Shown piece after piece: positions 8,246-15,191 of a stretch of 20,045 bases of DNA. The position numbers were made by a program, and so were the translations under genes. The stretch lies in NCBI GenBank assembly GCA_031266095.1, contig JAISBR010000152.1, forward strand, positions 1-20,045. The letters run 5' to 3'. How positions within the stretch are numbered: position 1 is the first letter of the stretch; each line of letters starts with the position of its first letter. The notes under the pieces are model-generated. The model ran no database searches. It was not told the origin of the DNA and worked only from the letters and a program-made list of their open reading frames with translations. The DNA comes from Treponema sp. GTDB taxonomy: Bacteria > Spirochaetota > Spirochaetia > Treponematales > Breznakiellaceae.

Positions 8246-8278
8246 TCTACGCTGTTCCCTCCTAATTCATTGTACAAC

Positions 8279-8306
8279 ATTGCAACCGGATTTGCCTTCA
8301 TGTCAA
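8279..8306 (-). promoter_or_regulatory. Candidate sigma-70 promoter for the TPR lipoprotein gene
   Basis: On the minus strand a perfect TTGACA (8306-8301) is followed after 16 bp by TGCAAT (8284-8279, 4 of 6 consensus bases). A second -10-like TACAAT lies at 8274-8269 but at 26-bp spacing. Transcription from here would give a leader of roughly 75 nt that contains the 8214-8245 hairpin and then the AAGGAG site. Prediction by eye only. Confidence 0.35.
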
Positions 8307-8385
8307 AACCAAAAAGCGGATGTATGATGTATATAGATGAGGCTGTTCCAATACGAAAAATATATTCCCATTCCCTTCTGGTTTC

Positions 8386-8829
8386 TCAGGGCACTATCTT
8401 GCGGATACGGTTATTAGCAGAAGCCCCCACATAGAGATTCCCCGCGCCGTCCAGCGCCACGCCATCAGGCCAGCTAAATTGCGCCGCCGTCAGGCTTCCA
8501 TCGGCAAAACCGGCCGTCCCGCTGCCGGTGAAGTCCGGGCTCGTGCCCAGGGCAAGGGTCTCCTGCCCCGATGAGCCGGCATACGAGGAGGTCGCCAGCC
8601 CGTTCCGGGCAACCGGGCCGATATACTGCTCAGGCAGGGTCGCGGTTACCGTTACGGCAACCGGCGCCGCCGGGTGATAATCCGCAAGAGCCACCGTATA
8701 CACCGCGTTTCCCGCATATACGGCGGTATAGGTCTGGCCCATATAATCCGCCGTGACGGCCGCCGGTGCGGCAACGCCCAGCCTTCCCGGAGCCGCTCCC
8801 TGAGCCATCACGGCTCTACTTAAACACAT
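8386..8829 (-). pseudogene. Remnant of an NHL-repeat surface or secreted protein
   Basis: The reading frame ends in FSWPDGVALDGAGNLYVGASANNRIRKIVP-stop (split here as FSWPDGVALDG, then AGNLYVGASANNRIRKI), a classic NHL beta-propeller repeat. NHL proteins normally carry five or six such repeats, and only one complete unit is left. The preceding ~90 residues are Ala/Val/Thr-rich (VTADYMGQTYTAVYAG, then VAVTVTATLPEQY) and resemble an Ig-like or bacterial adhesin segment. There is no signal peptide. The first ATG lies inside a CACATAG palindrome and an in-frame TAG is just upstream, with no ribosome site. It is therefore best read as the 3' end of a larger decayed gene. A short expressed protein is not excluded. 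Confidence 0.6.
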
Positions 8830-8954
8830 AGCCTATGTGCGTCTCAACACATAGCCTATGTGTGTCCAGACACATAGACTATGTGCGTTCAGACACATAG
8901 ACTATGTGCATTCAAACACATAGCCTATGTGCGTATCGACACATGGGCTATGTT
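8825..8954. repeat. Six-unit array of 15-bp palindromes at 23-bp period
   Basis: CACATAG-N-CTATGTG occurs at 8825, 8848, 8871, 8894 and 8917, and a degenerate CACATGG-G-CTATGTT is at 8940. The centre base is C, C, A, A, C, G in order. Each unit is followed by an 8-nt spacer of similar but not identical sequence (for example CGTCTCAA, TGTCCAGA, CGTTCAGA). Arms are 7 bp and perfect in the first five units. The 1-nt centre makes each unit more like a dimeric DNA-binding site than an RNA hairpin. Confidence 0.95.
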
Positions 8955-8972
8955 TAGCTCATTACACAGGCT

Positions 8973-9173
8973 GGAATAGGGGGTCTCAGCTAAGCTAGCA
9001 GAGGGAGGCTTCGCTAAGCTAGCTGCAGAGGACGAGCCAGCTTAGCTGAGAGGTACTTCGCTAGCCTAGCTGCGGGGGGCTTCGCTAGCTTAGCTGCGGA
9101 GGGCTTCGCTAGCTTAGCTGCGGGGGACTTCGCTAGCCTCAAATATGCTCCCTATTCCGGTACGGAATAGGGA
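8973..9173. repeat. 24-bp tandem repeat array bounded by GGAATAGGG inverted repeats
   Basis: Units with a GCTAGCTTAGC or GCTAAGCTAGC core begin near 8989, 9013, 9036, 9060, 9084, 9108 and 9132 (spacing 24, 23, 24, 24, 24, 24; the last is truncated). In the later units the core is followed by TGCGGxGGxCTTC. The first two units carry the core in the opposite orientation. GGAATAGGG at 8973-8981 and CCCTATTCC at 9150-9158 bound the array as a 9-bp inverted repeat. The right end runs into a perfect 11-bp stem, 3-nt loop hairpin at 9149-9173 (TCCCTATTCCG, GTA, complementary arm). No open frame is convincing here. Confidence 0.85.
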
Positions 9174-9531
9174 ACCCTTCTGCTGCGCGGGGGCTGTTGC
9201 GGCGGCGTTTATGCCGAAACAGGGCATCCTGCGGGCACCGCGGCCCCGGTTCTAACAAGATTATTCTACCCAGTTCAGAATTTCCAGGCGTTCTATATTT
9301 ATTCTATTTATTCTTCTGTTGGCGCTTGTCAACCGCTGAGTGAACTTGTTTTACTGCGAACCTTCGGTTCGATTCGGCTCTTGGTGGTTAAAAACTTCCG
9401 GGGCCAGGCGGCCAATTCCGCGGCCGCGGGCGTACTTTACCAAAGAATTGTTAGTTGTTATAGTTATTCATCGGGTGTTTCGGGGTGGATTGTGAAAATG
9501 CCCCTATCTTCAATCGTATCGAGGTATGTAT
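9174..9531. other. Leader region of the sugar cluster, no gene
   Basis: No credible coding sequence was seen. It contains a small hairpin CGAACC-TTC-GGTTCG at 9357-9371 and a CCGCGGCCGCGG palindrome at 9418-9429. A weak promoter-like pair is TTGTCA at 9326-9331 with TTTTAC at 9349-9354 (17-bp spacing). None is convincing enough to be called as the cluster promoter or as a LacI operator. Confidence 0.4.
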
Positions 9532-10644
9532 ATGGCGCCTTTATCTATTCCGGCCGCTGCCGGTACGGCTCACGATCTGTTGGCCCTGGGGGCTTTGGTA
9601 ACACGGCTTGATCCGGGGATTGTTCCCTTCGCGGAGGCGAATGAGTACCTCCTCCATGTATCCGGCGGTGAATACAATGTAGCGACTAATCTGTCCACCT
9701 GTTTCGGTATGCGTACCGCTATTGCCAGCGCTATGGTGAATTATCCTATCGGCCGGAGGATTGAATACGCGGTGCAAAAGGCCGGGGTGACCCCGTATTA
9801 CCAGCGTTTTGAGCATGACGGGGTCCGGGGACCCAATATGGCTATTGTGTGGAGTGACCGGGGCCAGGGGGTACGCGCCCCGATGGTGTTTTACAACCGT
9901 TCGAATGAGGCGGCCCAGGGGCTTAAACCGGGGAGTTTTGACTGGAACGCCCTGTTCGGGAAGGGTATCCGCTGGTTTCACTCGGGCGGCATTTTCAGCG
10001 CCCTCTCCCCCACTACATCGGAACTGGTGATCGAGGCTATGCGGGCCGCGAAAAAAGCCGGCGCGGTGGTTTCCTTTGACCTTAACTACCGGGCCAAGCT
10101 CTGGACGGTCGCCGCGGCGGAGCGGGGCTTAAGCAGCGCCCAGGCAAGCGAGGGGGCCGCCAAGACCCTCCGCGAAATCGCGGCTTATGTGGATGTGCTG
10201 GTCGGTAACGAGGAAGACCTGCAGAAGGGGCTGGGCCTCAGCGGTCAGGATGTGGAGGCCAAGGGTAAACTCGATCCGGGCGCCTTTTTCGGTATGATTG
10301 AAAAGGTGGTCAGGGATTTCCCCAATATCAAGGCCGTGGCCACCACCCTGCGGGAGGTCCATTCCACCAACCGCCATTCCTGGAGCGCCGTGCTCTGGCT
10401 GGACGGCAAAACGTACCAGGCCCCAACCGCCGAGCTGGATGTGTACGACCGGGTGGGCGGCGGCGACGGTTTCGCGGCGGGTTTGTTCTACGGCCTGCTC
10501 TCAGGCAGAAGTCCCCAGGAAGCCCTGCATCTGGGCTGGGCCCACGGTGCCCTCGTCACCACCGTGCCGGGGGACACCTCCATGTTCAGCCTGGACCAGG
10601 TGGAGGCCTTCGCCAAAGGCGGTTCGGCGAGGATACAGCGCTAA
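9532..10644 (+). CDS. PfkB-family carbohydrate kinase (KdgK-like)
   Basis: This 370-residue cytosolic kinase phosphorylates a sugar or sugar acid with ATP. The ribokinase/PfkB hallmarks are visible: the N-terminal substrate motif GGEYNVA (about residue 45-51), SFDLNYR near 181-187, VGNEEDL near 224-230, and the anion-hole/catalytic motif DRVGGGDG at 306-313 with Asp312 as the general base. The overall pattern is closest to 2-keto-3-deoxygluconate kinases, but the substrate cannot be read from sequence alone. I chose ATG 9532 because GAGG at 9521-9524 sits 7 nt before it; the ATG at 9526 is too close to that site. It is the first gene of a plus-strand cluster with an isomerase and two dehydrogenases, so its product or substrate is probably a ketose or 2-keto sugar. 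Confidence 0.87.
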   Translation: MAPLSIPAAAGTAHDLLALGALVTRLDPGIVPFAEANEYLLHVSGGEYNVATNLSTCFGMRTAIASAMVNYPIGRRIEYAVQKAGVTPYYQRFEHDGVRGPNMAIVWSDRGQGVRAPMVFYNRSNEAAQGLKPGSFDWNALFGKGIRWFHSGGIFSALSPTTSELVIEAMRAAKKAGAVVSFDLNYRAKLWTVAAAERGLSSAQASEGAAKTLREIAAYVDVLVGNEEDLQKGLGLSGQDVEAKGKLDPGAFFGMIEKVVRDFPNIKAVATTLREVHSTNRHSWSAVLWLDGKTYQAPTAELDVYDRVGGGDGFAAGLFYGLLSGRSPQEALHLGWAHGALVTTVPGDTSMFSLDQVEAFAKGGSARIQR

Positions 10645-10693
10645 CGGCCTCGTTATAGTAAAAAACCACATAGGAAAAATAGAGGAGTCTGTC

Positions 10694-11590
10694 ATGGGAT
10701 ACCGGCTGGGAATCAACCTGGGTTTCGCCGTCAACAAGTATATTGAGCCGGAAGTATGGGCAAGGCTGGTACGGGAAGAGCTGGGCCTGGGTTATGTACA
10801 ATTGGTCTCGGATCTGCTCAACCCGTTCTGGCCCGAAGCGTATGTTGAGGATCAGATTGCCCGCGTTAATGCCGCCGCGGGGCGCTATAATATCGTGGTG
10901 GAGAGCCTTTTTACCGGCGGCTTTACCCGTGTAAACCACCTGATGCATCCCGACCCGGAGGCCCGGCAATTCTGGCTGCGCTGGTTCAAGCGTTTCCTTG
11001 ATATAGGCCGCCGTCTGGGGGCGAAAAACGCCGGTTCCCACTTTGGCATTATGACCTTTGACACCTATGATGACCCTGATAAACGCAGGTATATCCTGGA
11101 CGAGGGGATCAAGGGCTGGCAGGACTTGAGTTTCCATGCCCGGGAAGCGGGCTACGACTGCCTGATCTTTGAACCCATGAGCATACCCAGGGAAATGGCC
11201 AATACCGTGGAAGAAACAAGGGAACTGCTCGACCGGGTCAACGCCCACTGCGGAGTACCGCTCAAGGTATGCCTTGATATTGGGCATGCCCCCGCCCCGG
11301 ATCAGCGGGACCCCTACCCCTGGATTGAGCGGCTGGCGGCCGTATCGCCGGTTATTCACCTCCAGCAGACCGTGCTGAACCGGTCAAACCACGCCCCCTT
11401 CACCGAAGAGGCAAACCGGACCGGCATTATTACCAGGGAACGGGTGATGGAATCGGCGAAAAAGGGGGGCTGTATTGACGCGCTTTTTGCCTTTGAAATC
11501 TCCCACCGGGAACATTGGGATACGGAATTCCGTATAATGCGGGACTTACGGGAAAGCGTCGATTATTTCCGCCCGGTCATTCCGGCATGA
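10694..11590 (+). CDS. TIM-barrel sugar (phosphate) isomerase/epimerase, EryC-like
   Basis: This 298-residue AP-endonuclease-2-type TIM barrel is related to xylose isomerase, tagatose 3-epimerase and erythrulose-phosphate isomerases. Likely metal ligands and active-site residues are Glu160 in FEPMS, Asp195 and His198 in CLDIGHAP, His222 in HLQQT and Glu268 in FEIS. The N-terminal EPEVWARLVREELGLGYVQ and internal NPFWPE resemble, from memory, EryC-type L-erythrulose-1-phosphate isomerases; that specific call is tentative. The start ATG 10694 has GAGGAG at 10682-10687; the longer open frame reaching back to 10298 overlaps the kinase and is spurious. It begins 49 bp after the kinase stop and is followed 19 bp later by a dehydrogenase, consistent with one transcript. 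Confidence 0.82.
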   Translation: MGYRLGINLGFAVNKYIEPEVWARLVREELGLGYVQLVSDLLNPFWPEAYVEDQIARVNAAAGRYNIVVESLFTGGFTRVNHLMHPDPEARQFWLRWFKRFLDIGRRLGAKNAGSHFGIMTFDTYDDPDKRRYILDEGIKGWQDLSFHAREAGYDCLIFEPMSIPREMANTVEETRELLDRVNAHCGVPLKVCLDIGHAPAPDQRDPYPWIERLAAVSPVIHLQQTVLNRSNHAPFTEEANRTGIITRERVMESAKKGGCIDALFAFEISHREHWDTEFRIMRDLRESVDYFRPVIPA

Positions 11591-11609
11591 TTGGTACAGG
11601 GGAACCGGT

Positions 11610-12674
11610 ATGCGAAACACAATGAGGGCCTGTAATCTCCACGGTATCGGCGATCTCCGGTATGAGGAAGTGCCGGTCCCTTGTCCCGGGCCGGATGAGG
11701 TGCTGTTACAGGTAAAGGCTGCGGGGATCTGCGGTTCGGATATTCCCCGGGTGTTTGAAAAGGGAACCTATCGTTTCCCCACCATTCCGGGACATGAGTT
11801 TGCCGGCGTCATCGTTGCCGCGGCGGAGGAAGACCGGGCGCTCCTGGGCAGGCGGGCCGCGGTTTTTCCCCTTATCCCCTGCCGGGAATGTACGGCCTGC
11901 CAAATCGGAGAGTATCCCCAGTGTGATAACTACGATTATTACGGCTCGAGAAGGGACGGCGCCTTTGCCGAATATATCGCGGTAAAAAAATGGAACCTGG
12001 TGCTTGTGCCGGATACGGTACCCTTTGAACACGCCGCCATGTGTGAGCCCTGCGCCGTTGCCATTCACGCCCTGTCCCAGGCGGGCGTCGGCCTCGGGGA
12101 TACGGCGGTGATCTTCGGGGCCGGAACCATCGGTCTTTTGGCGGCGCAGATTGCCCGGGGCTGGGGCGCGGCGCGGGTAGTGCTGGCCGATGTTGACGGC
12201 GCTAAACTCGACTTTGCCGGTGAACTGGGTTTTACGCACTGGGTGAATTCCGGAAAAGAGGATCCCGCCGAATATATACGGCGGATTACCGGAGGCAAAG
12301 GGGCGGACCTCGCCCTGGACGCCGCCGGGGTTTCCCCCGCCGTGGAGGGCTGCCTCAAGTCCGTTAAAACCTTCGGTAAGGTGATCCTCATGGGGAATCC
12401 GGCGAAGAATATGGATATTTCCCAGAAGGCCTACTGGGAAATCCTGAGGAAACAGCTCACCCTCAAGGGGACCTGGAATTCAAGTTATAACGGTGTCCGT
12501 AATGACTGGCGGCTGGCCGTCGACTGTATGGAAAACGGGATACTGCGGCTCGAAAAGCTGATAACCCACCGTTTCGATCTCGCCGACTGCGGTAAAGCCT
12601 TTGAACTCGCCCGGCAGCGCGCGGAATTTTATGTAAAGATCATGTTTGTAATGAATGAAGGAGCGGATAAATGA
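11610..12674 (+). CDS. Zinc-dependent polyol dehydrogenase, galactitol-1-phosphate dehydrogenase-like
   Basis: This 354-residue medium-chain dehydrogenase oxidises a polyol or polyol phosphate with NAD(P). Catalytic zinc ligands are Cys41 (CGSD), His62-Glu63 (GHEF) and Glu146. The structural zinc loop CRECTACQIGEYPQC supplies Cys91, 94, 97 and 105. The Rossmann motif GAGTIG is at 170-175. YDYYGSRRDGAFAEY and WEILRKQLTLKGTW are characteristic of GatD-type enzymes, and YDFIGSRRDGGFAEY is the E. coli GatD equivalent as I remember it. A polyol-phosphate substrate fits the neighbouring kinase and isomerase. The start at 11610 has AGGGGA upstream; an alternative ATG at 11622 would remove four residues. 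It overlaps the next gene by 4 bp. Confidence 0.86.
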   Translation: MRNTMRACNLHGIGDLRYEEVPVPCPGPDEVLLQVKAAGICGSDIPRVFEKGTYRFPTIPGHEFAGVIVAAAEEDRALLGRRAAVFPLIPCRECTACQIGEYPQCDNYDYYGSRRDGAFAEYIAVKKWNLVLVPDTVPFEHAAMCEPCAVAIHALSQAGVGLGDTAVIFGAGTIGLLAAQIARGWGAARVVLADVDGAKLDFAGELGFTHWVNSGKEDPAEYIRRITGGKGADLALDAAGVSPAVEGCLKSVKTFGKVILMGNPAKNMDISQKAYWEILRKQLTLKGTWNSSYNGVRNDWRLAVDCMENGILRLEKLITHRFDLADCGKAFELARQRAEFYVKIMFVMNEGADK

Positions 12675-13705
12675 AAGCGGCGGTTTATCTTGAGAAGGAT
12701 CGAATCGAAGTACAGGAAATACCTACTCCCCGGATTGACGCGGACAGTGTACTGGTCAAGGTTCAATCCTGCGCCGTATGCGGGTCCGATATCCGTATCT
12801 TTCACCACGGGAATCCCCGGGTCAAGCCTCCCCAAATCCTGGGACATGAAGCCGCCGGCGAAGTTGTCGAGGCGGGCGGCAATGTTACCAGGTTTCGGGC
12901 TGGGGATCGGGTAGCCATAGGCGCCGACGTTCCCTGCGGGGAATGTTCCTTCTGTGAAGCGGGTATCGGCAATAATTGTCAGATTAACTACGCCATGGGC
13001 TACCAGTTCGCCGGAAGCTTTGCCGAATATGTGCTGTTGAATAAAATGGTGGTCAACTACGGGCCGGTGCATATCATACCCGGTAATGTTGATTACGACG
13101 AGGCAGCCCTGGCGGAACCGCTTGCCTGTGTGCTTAACGCCGTGGAGTTGACCAATATCCGCCTGGGCGATACGGTGGCGATCATCGGCGCGGGCCCCAT
13201 CGGCTGCATGATCATCCCCATCGCCTATATGTCCGGGGCTTCACGGGTGATCGTGGTCCAGCGCTCCCGGCCCCGCATGGAGGCGGCAAAAAAATTCGGC
13301 GCCGATGCCTATATCTGCTCCTCGGAAGAAGATCCCATTAAACGGGTACTGGAGGAAACCGGCGGTCTCGGCGCGGACGTGATCTTTACGGCAAATTCTT
13401 CTCCCCAGTCCCATGCCGACGCGCTGAAAATGGCAAAAAACCGCGCCCGGATCAACCTGTTCGGGGGCCTGGCGGCGGGCAGTACCGTTACACTGGATAC
13501 GAATATCATTCACTATAAAGAACTGTGCGTGCTGGGCGCCCATGGCTCCCTGCCCCGCCACCACCGGCAGGCGCTTGAACTCATCGCCGTGAAACGGCCC
13601 GACATCCGGCCCTACATCTCCCACCGGTTTCCCTTGGAGGATATACGGAAAGCCTTTGCCGCCGCCGAGGGACATGAAGGCATGCGGGTACTGGTAAAGC
13701 CCTGA
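12671..13705 (+). CDS. Zinc-dependent alcohol dehydrogenase (sorbitol/threonine dehydrogenase family)
   Basis: This 344-residue medium-chain dehydrogenase is a paralogue-type relative of the upstream gene but clearly distinct in sequence. Catalytic zinc ligands are Cys37 (CGSD), His59-Glu60 (GHEAAGE) and Glu149. The structural zinc cysteines are 89, 92, 95 and 103 (CGECSFCEAGIGNNC). The cofactor motif GAGPIG is at 173-178, followed by RVIVVQRSRPRME, where the basic residue after the second strand (no acidic residue) could favour NADP; this is a guess. The ATG overlaps the previous stop (ATGA), so the two dehydrogenases are probably translated together and may catalyse sequential or alternative oxidations. 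It ends 15 bp before a perfect hairpin at 13721-13746. Confidence 0.87.
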   Translation: MKAAVYLEKDRIEVQEIPTPRIDADSVLVKVQSCAVCGSDIRIFHHGNPRVKPPQILGHEAAGEVVEAGGNVTRFRAGDRVAIGADVPCGECSFCEAGIGNNCQINYAMGYQFAGSFAEYVLLNKMVVNYGPVHIIPGNVDYDEAALAEPLACVLNAVELTNIRLGDTVAIIGAGPIGCMIIPIAYMSGASRVIVVQRSRPRMEAAKKFGADAYICSSEEDPIKRVLEETGGLGADVIFTANSSPQSHADALKMAKNRARINLFGGLAAGSTVTLDTNIIHYKELCVLGAHGSLPRHHRQALELIAVKRPDIRPYISHRFPLEDIRKAFAAAEGHEGMRVLVKP

Positions 13706-13719
13706 CATTTTAATGGAAA

Positions 13720-13747
13720 TTGTTCAGAAACTGAAGTTTCTGAACAA
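13720..13747. repeat. AAAC-TGAA-GTTT family hairpin after the dehydrogenases
   Basis: A perfect stem: TGTTCAGAAAC, loop TGAA, complementary arm (11 bp at 13721-13746, plus one outer T:A pair). It lies between the second dehydrogenase and the LacI gene. No run of T follows on the plus strand, so classical intrinsic termination is not obvious. Confidence 0.85.
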
Positions 13748-13853
13748 CTCTGTTGATTCTCGGGGCAGTTTACGCGCTTTGGCGGTGATTTCACTTTCGC
13801 GTGTGTTTTATACATCACGGTACGCAAGTACGACAAACAGCCGGAGAGATTAC

Positions 13854-14927
13854 ATGGTTACAATCAACGATGTAGCGAAACGAGCGGGAGTTTCCATCTC
13901 TACCGTTTCCAATGTGCTTAACAAGAATAAATTTGTCAGCGAAGGGCTGATACGGCGGGTTAATCAGGCGGTCCAGGAACTGGAATACACCGCCAATCCG
14001 ATTGCCCAAAAGATGAAATTCAAATATACCAAGACCATTGGAGTAATTTCCGCGGATCTCTGCGGTCTCTTTTACCCCTATATACTCAAGGGCATCTACA
14101 ACGCGTTTAATTCCAAGGGTTACCGCCTGATCGTTATGGATACCGAAGGGATCAATGACAGTATCGGCAGTATCAAAAAACTGCGGGACGGTATAACAAG
14201 CCTGGTGAACGATCGTGTTGACGGCATTGTCTTTTCCTCCACCGTGCCTGAGGAAATGGAAGCGGGCATTATCAGTGATGTTATGAAGCTGTCTTCGTCC
14301 GCCAAGAGAACCGCCTTTGTCTGTGTTGAAAAAGACATGAGCATGTTCGGCATTGATTCGGTATATGCCAACTCCCTGGTGGGGGCGGATACAGCGGCCA
14401 CCCACCTTATCGATGTGGGCTGTAAACGCATCGGCCATATCACAGGCCCTCACTACTTTACCGTTGCTCAGGACAGGATTACCGGTTTTAAGAACGCGAT
14501 GAAGCGCGGGGGCTTTGACGTTGACGACAGCAGAATGCTCGCCAACGGCGACTATACCCATAAAAGCGGTTACCTGGCTATGAAGGAACTGCTTTACAAA
14601 ATGCCGAATATTGACGGCGTCTCTGTAGCCAACGATCAAATGTCGGTGGGGGCGATGAAGGCCATTTTTGAGGCGGGAAAACGTATCCCCGAAGACATAA
14701 AGGTCATTGGCTATGACGATGTTTTTATCGCCAGCGTATTGGAACCGTCTCTCTCGACTATCCACGTGCAAAAATACATGATGGGCAAGAGAGCGGCGGA
14801 ACTCCTCATAGGACAGATCGAAAACAACACCGCGCCCGGTATCGCGGTAGAACTGGACTCAAACCTGGTGATAAGACGATCCACCGTTAAAGACGCCTCC
14901 GAAGACTGGATTCTGGTTGATTGGTAG
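13854..14927 (+). CDS. LacI-family transcriptional regulator
   Basis: This 357-residue repressor-type regulator has an N-terminal LacI helix-turn-helix MVTINDVAKRAGVSISTVSN (residues 1-20) followed by the hinge ANPIAQKMK. A periplasmic-binding-like sugar-sensing domain fills the rest (TIGVISADL, GIVFSST, SVANDQMSVGAMKA, VIGYDDVFIAS). The start at 13854 has GGAGAG 5 nt upstream and gives the normal family N-terminus; the frame stays open back to 13713 through the hairpin, but that extension is not credible. It is probably the regulator of the sugar cluster and senses a pathway sugar or sugar phosphate. A GTAC-N4-GTAC inverted repeat at 13820-13831 is a conceivable operator, but no matching site was found before the kinase gene. 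Confidence 0.92.
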   Translation: MVTINDVAKRAGVSISTVSNVLNKNKFVSEGLIRRVNQAVQELEYTANPIAQKMKFKYTKTIGVISADLCGLFYPYILKGIYNAFNSKGYRLIVMDTEGINDSIGSIKKLRDGITSLVNDRVDGIVFSSTVPEEMEAGIISDVMKLSSSAKRTAFVCVEKDMSMFGIDSVYANSLVGADTAATHLIDVGCKRIGHITGPHYFTVAQDRITGFKNAMKRGGFDVDDSRMLANGDYTHKSGYLAMKELLYKMPNIDGVSVANDQMSVGAMKAIFEAGKRIPEDIKVIGYDDVFIASVLEPSLSTIHVQKYMMGKRAAELLIGQIENNTAPGIAVELDSNLVIRRSTVKDASEDWILVDW

Positions 14928-14935
14928 CTCAATAC

Positions 14936-14967
14936 GCTTGTTCTGAAACTTCAGTTTTCAAATAAGC
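14936..14967 (+). terminator. Imperfect hairpin 3' of LacI gene (AAAC-TTCA-GTTT family)
   Basis: GCTTGTT pairs with AATAAGC (one G:T), followed by a two-base mismatch and GAAAC-TTCA-GTTTT. It begins 9 bp after the LacI stop, with the loop reading UUCA in the sense transcript. It has no strong T tract, so its terminator role is a placement-based inference. Confidence 0.5.
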
Positions 14968-15071
14968 CTATTATATCCGCATACCGGCGGCAAAGGAACG
15001 CCTATGGTTCGTTTTTACATGGCGCAACACGGGAAGCGCGCGTTAAGCAAAAACGCCCGTGGGGGTCTTTA

Positions 15072-15107
15072 GGGCGCCTCTAAAAACCGGTTGTTTTTTC
15101 GGCGCCC
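15072..15107. other. Cruciform-like inverted repeat in convergent intergenic region
   Basis: GGGCGCC (15072-15078) and GGCGCCC (15101-15107) flank an inner AAAAACC/GGTTGTTTTT arm pair, making a nearly continuous stem. On the plus strand this would follow LacI. Confidence 0.6.
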
Positions 15108-15109
15108 TT

Positions 15110-15143
15110 GCAGTTTCTCGGGCTAAAGCCCTGCGAAATCTGC
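15110..15143. other. Nested hairpin with GGGC-TAAA-GCCC apex
   Basis: The arms GCAG, TTTC and GGGC pair with GCCC, GAAA and CTGC across a TAAA loop, with small bulges between the blocks. It sits 2 bp after the 15072-15107 inverted repeat and looks like another intergenic palindromic element. Confidence 0.55.
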
Positions 15144-15157
15144 ATTTTCAAGCGGAA

Positions 15158-15187
15158 AACCTCTAAAAACTGAAGTTTTTAGAGGTT
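15158..15187 (-). terminator. Hairpin 3' of livF (AAAC-TTCA-GTTT family)
   Basis: A perfect 13-bp stem AACCTCTAAAAAC, loop, complementary arm, starting 4 bp after the livF stop on the minus strand. The sense loop is UUCA. The RNA arm ends in a short run of U, making it the likely terminator of the transporter operon. Confidence 0.65.
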
Positions 15188-15191
15188 CTCT

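Noticed and set aside
8825..9138. CRISPR array
   Set aside because: The periods are 23-24 bp with 8-13-bp similar spacers. CRISPR spacers are about 30 bp and unrelated to each other, and no cas gene is present.
9326..9354. Promoter for the sugar cluster (TTGTCA, 17 bp, TTTTAC)
   Set aside because: The -10 match is weak, and many AT-rich hexamer pairs of equal quality can be picked in this region.
10298..10693. Long N-terminal extension of the isomerase
   Set aside because: It overlaps the kinase in another frame; the family N-terminus and a good ribosome site are at 10694.
13713..13853. 47-residue N-terminal extension of the LacI regulator
   Set aside because: It runs through the hairpin repeat, lacks a ribosome site, and the normal LacI helix-turn-helix N-terminus starts at 13854 with GGAGAG upstream.
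13815..14771. Minus-strand open frame of 318 codons
   Set aside because: It is antisense to a clear LacI-family gene and has no recognisable domain.
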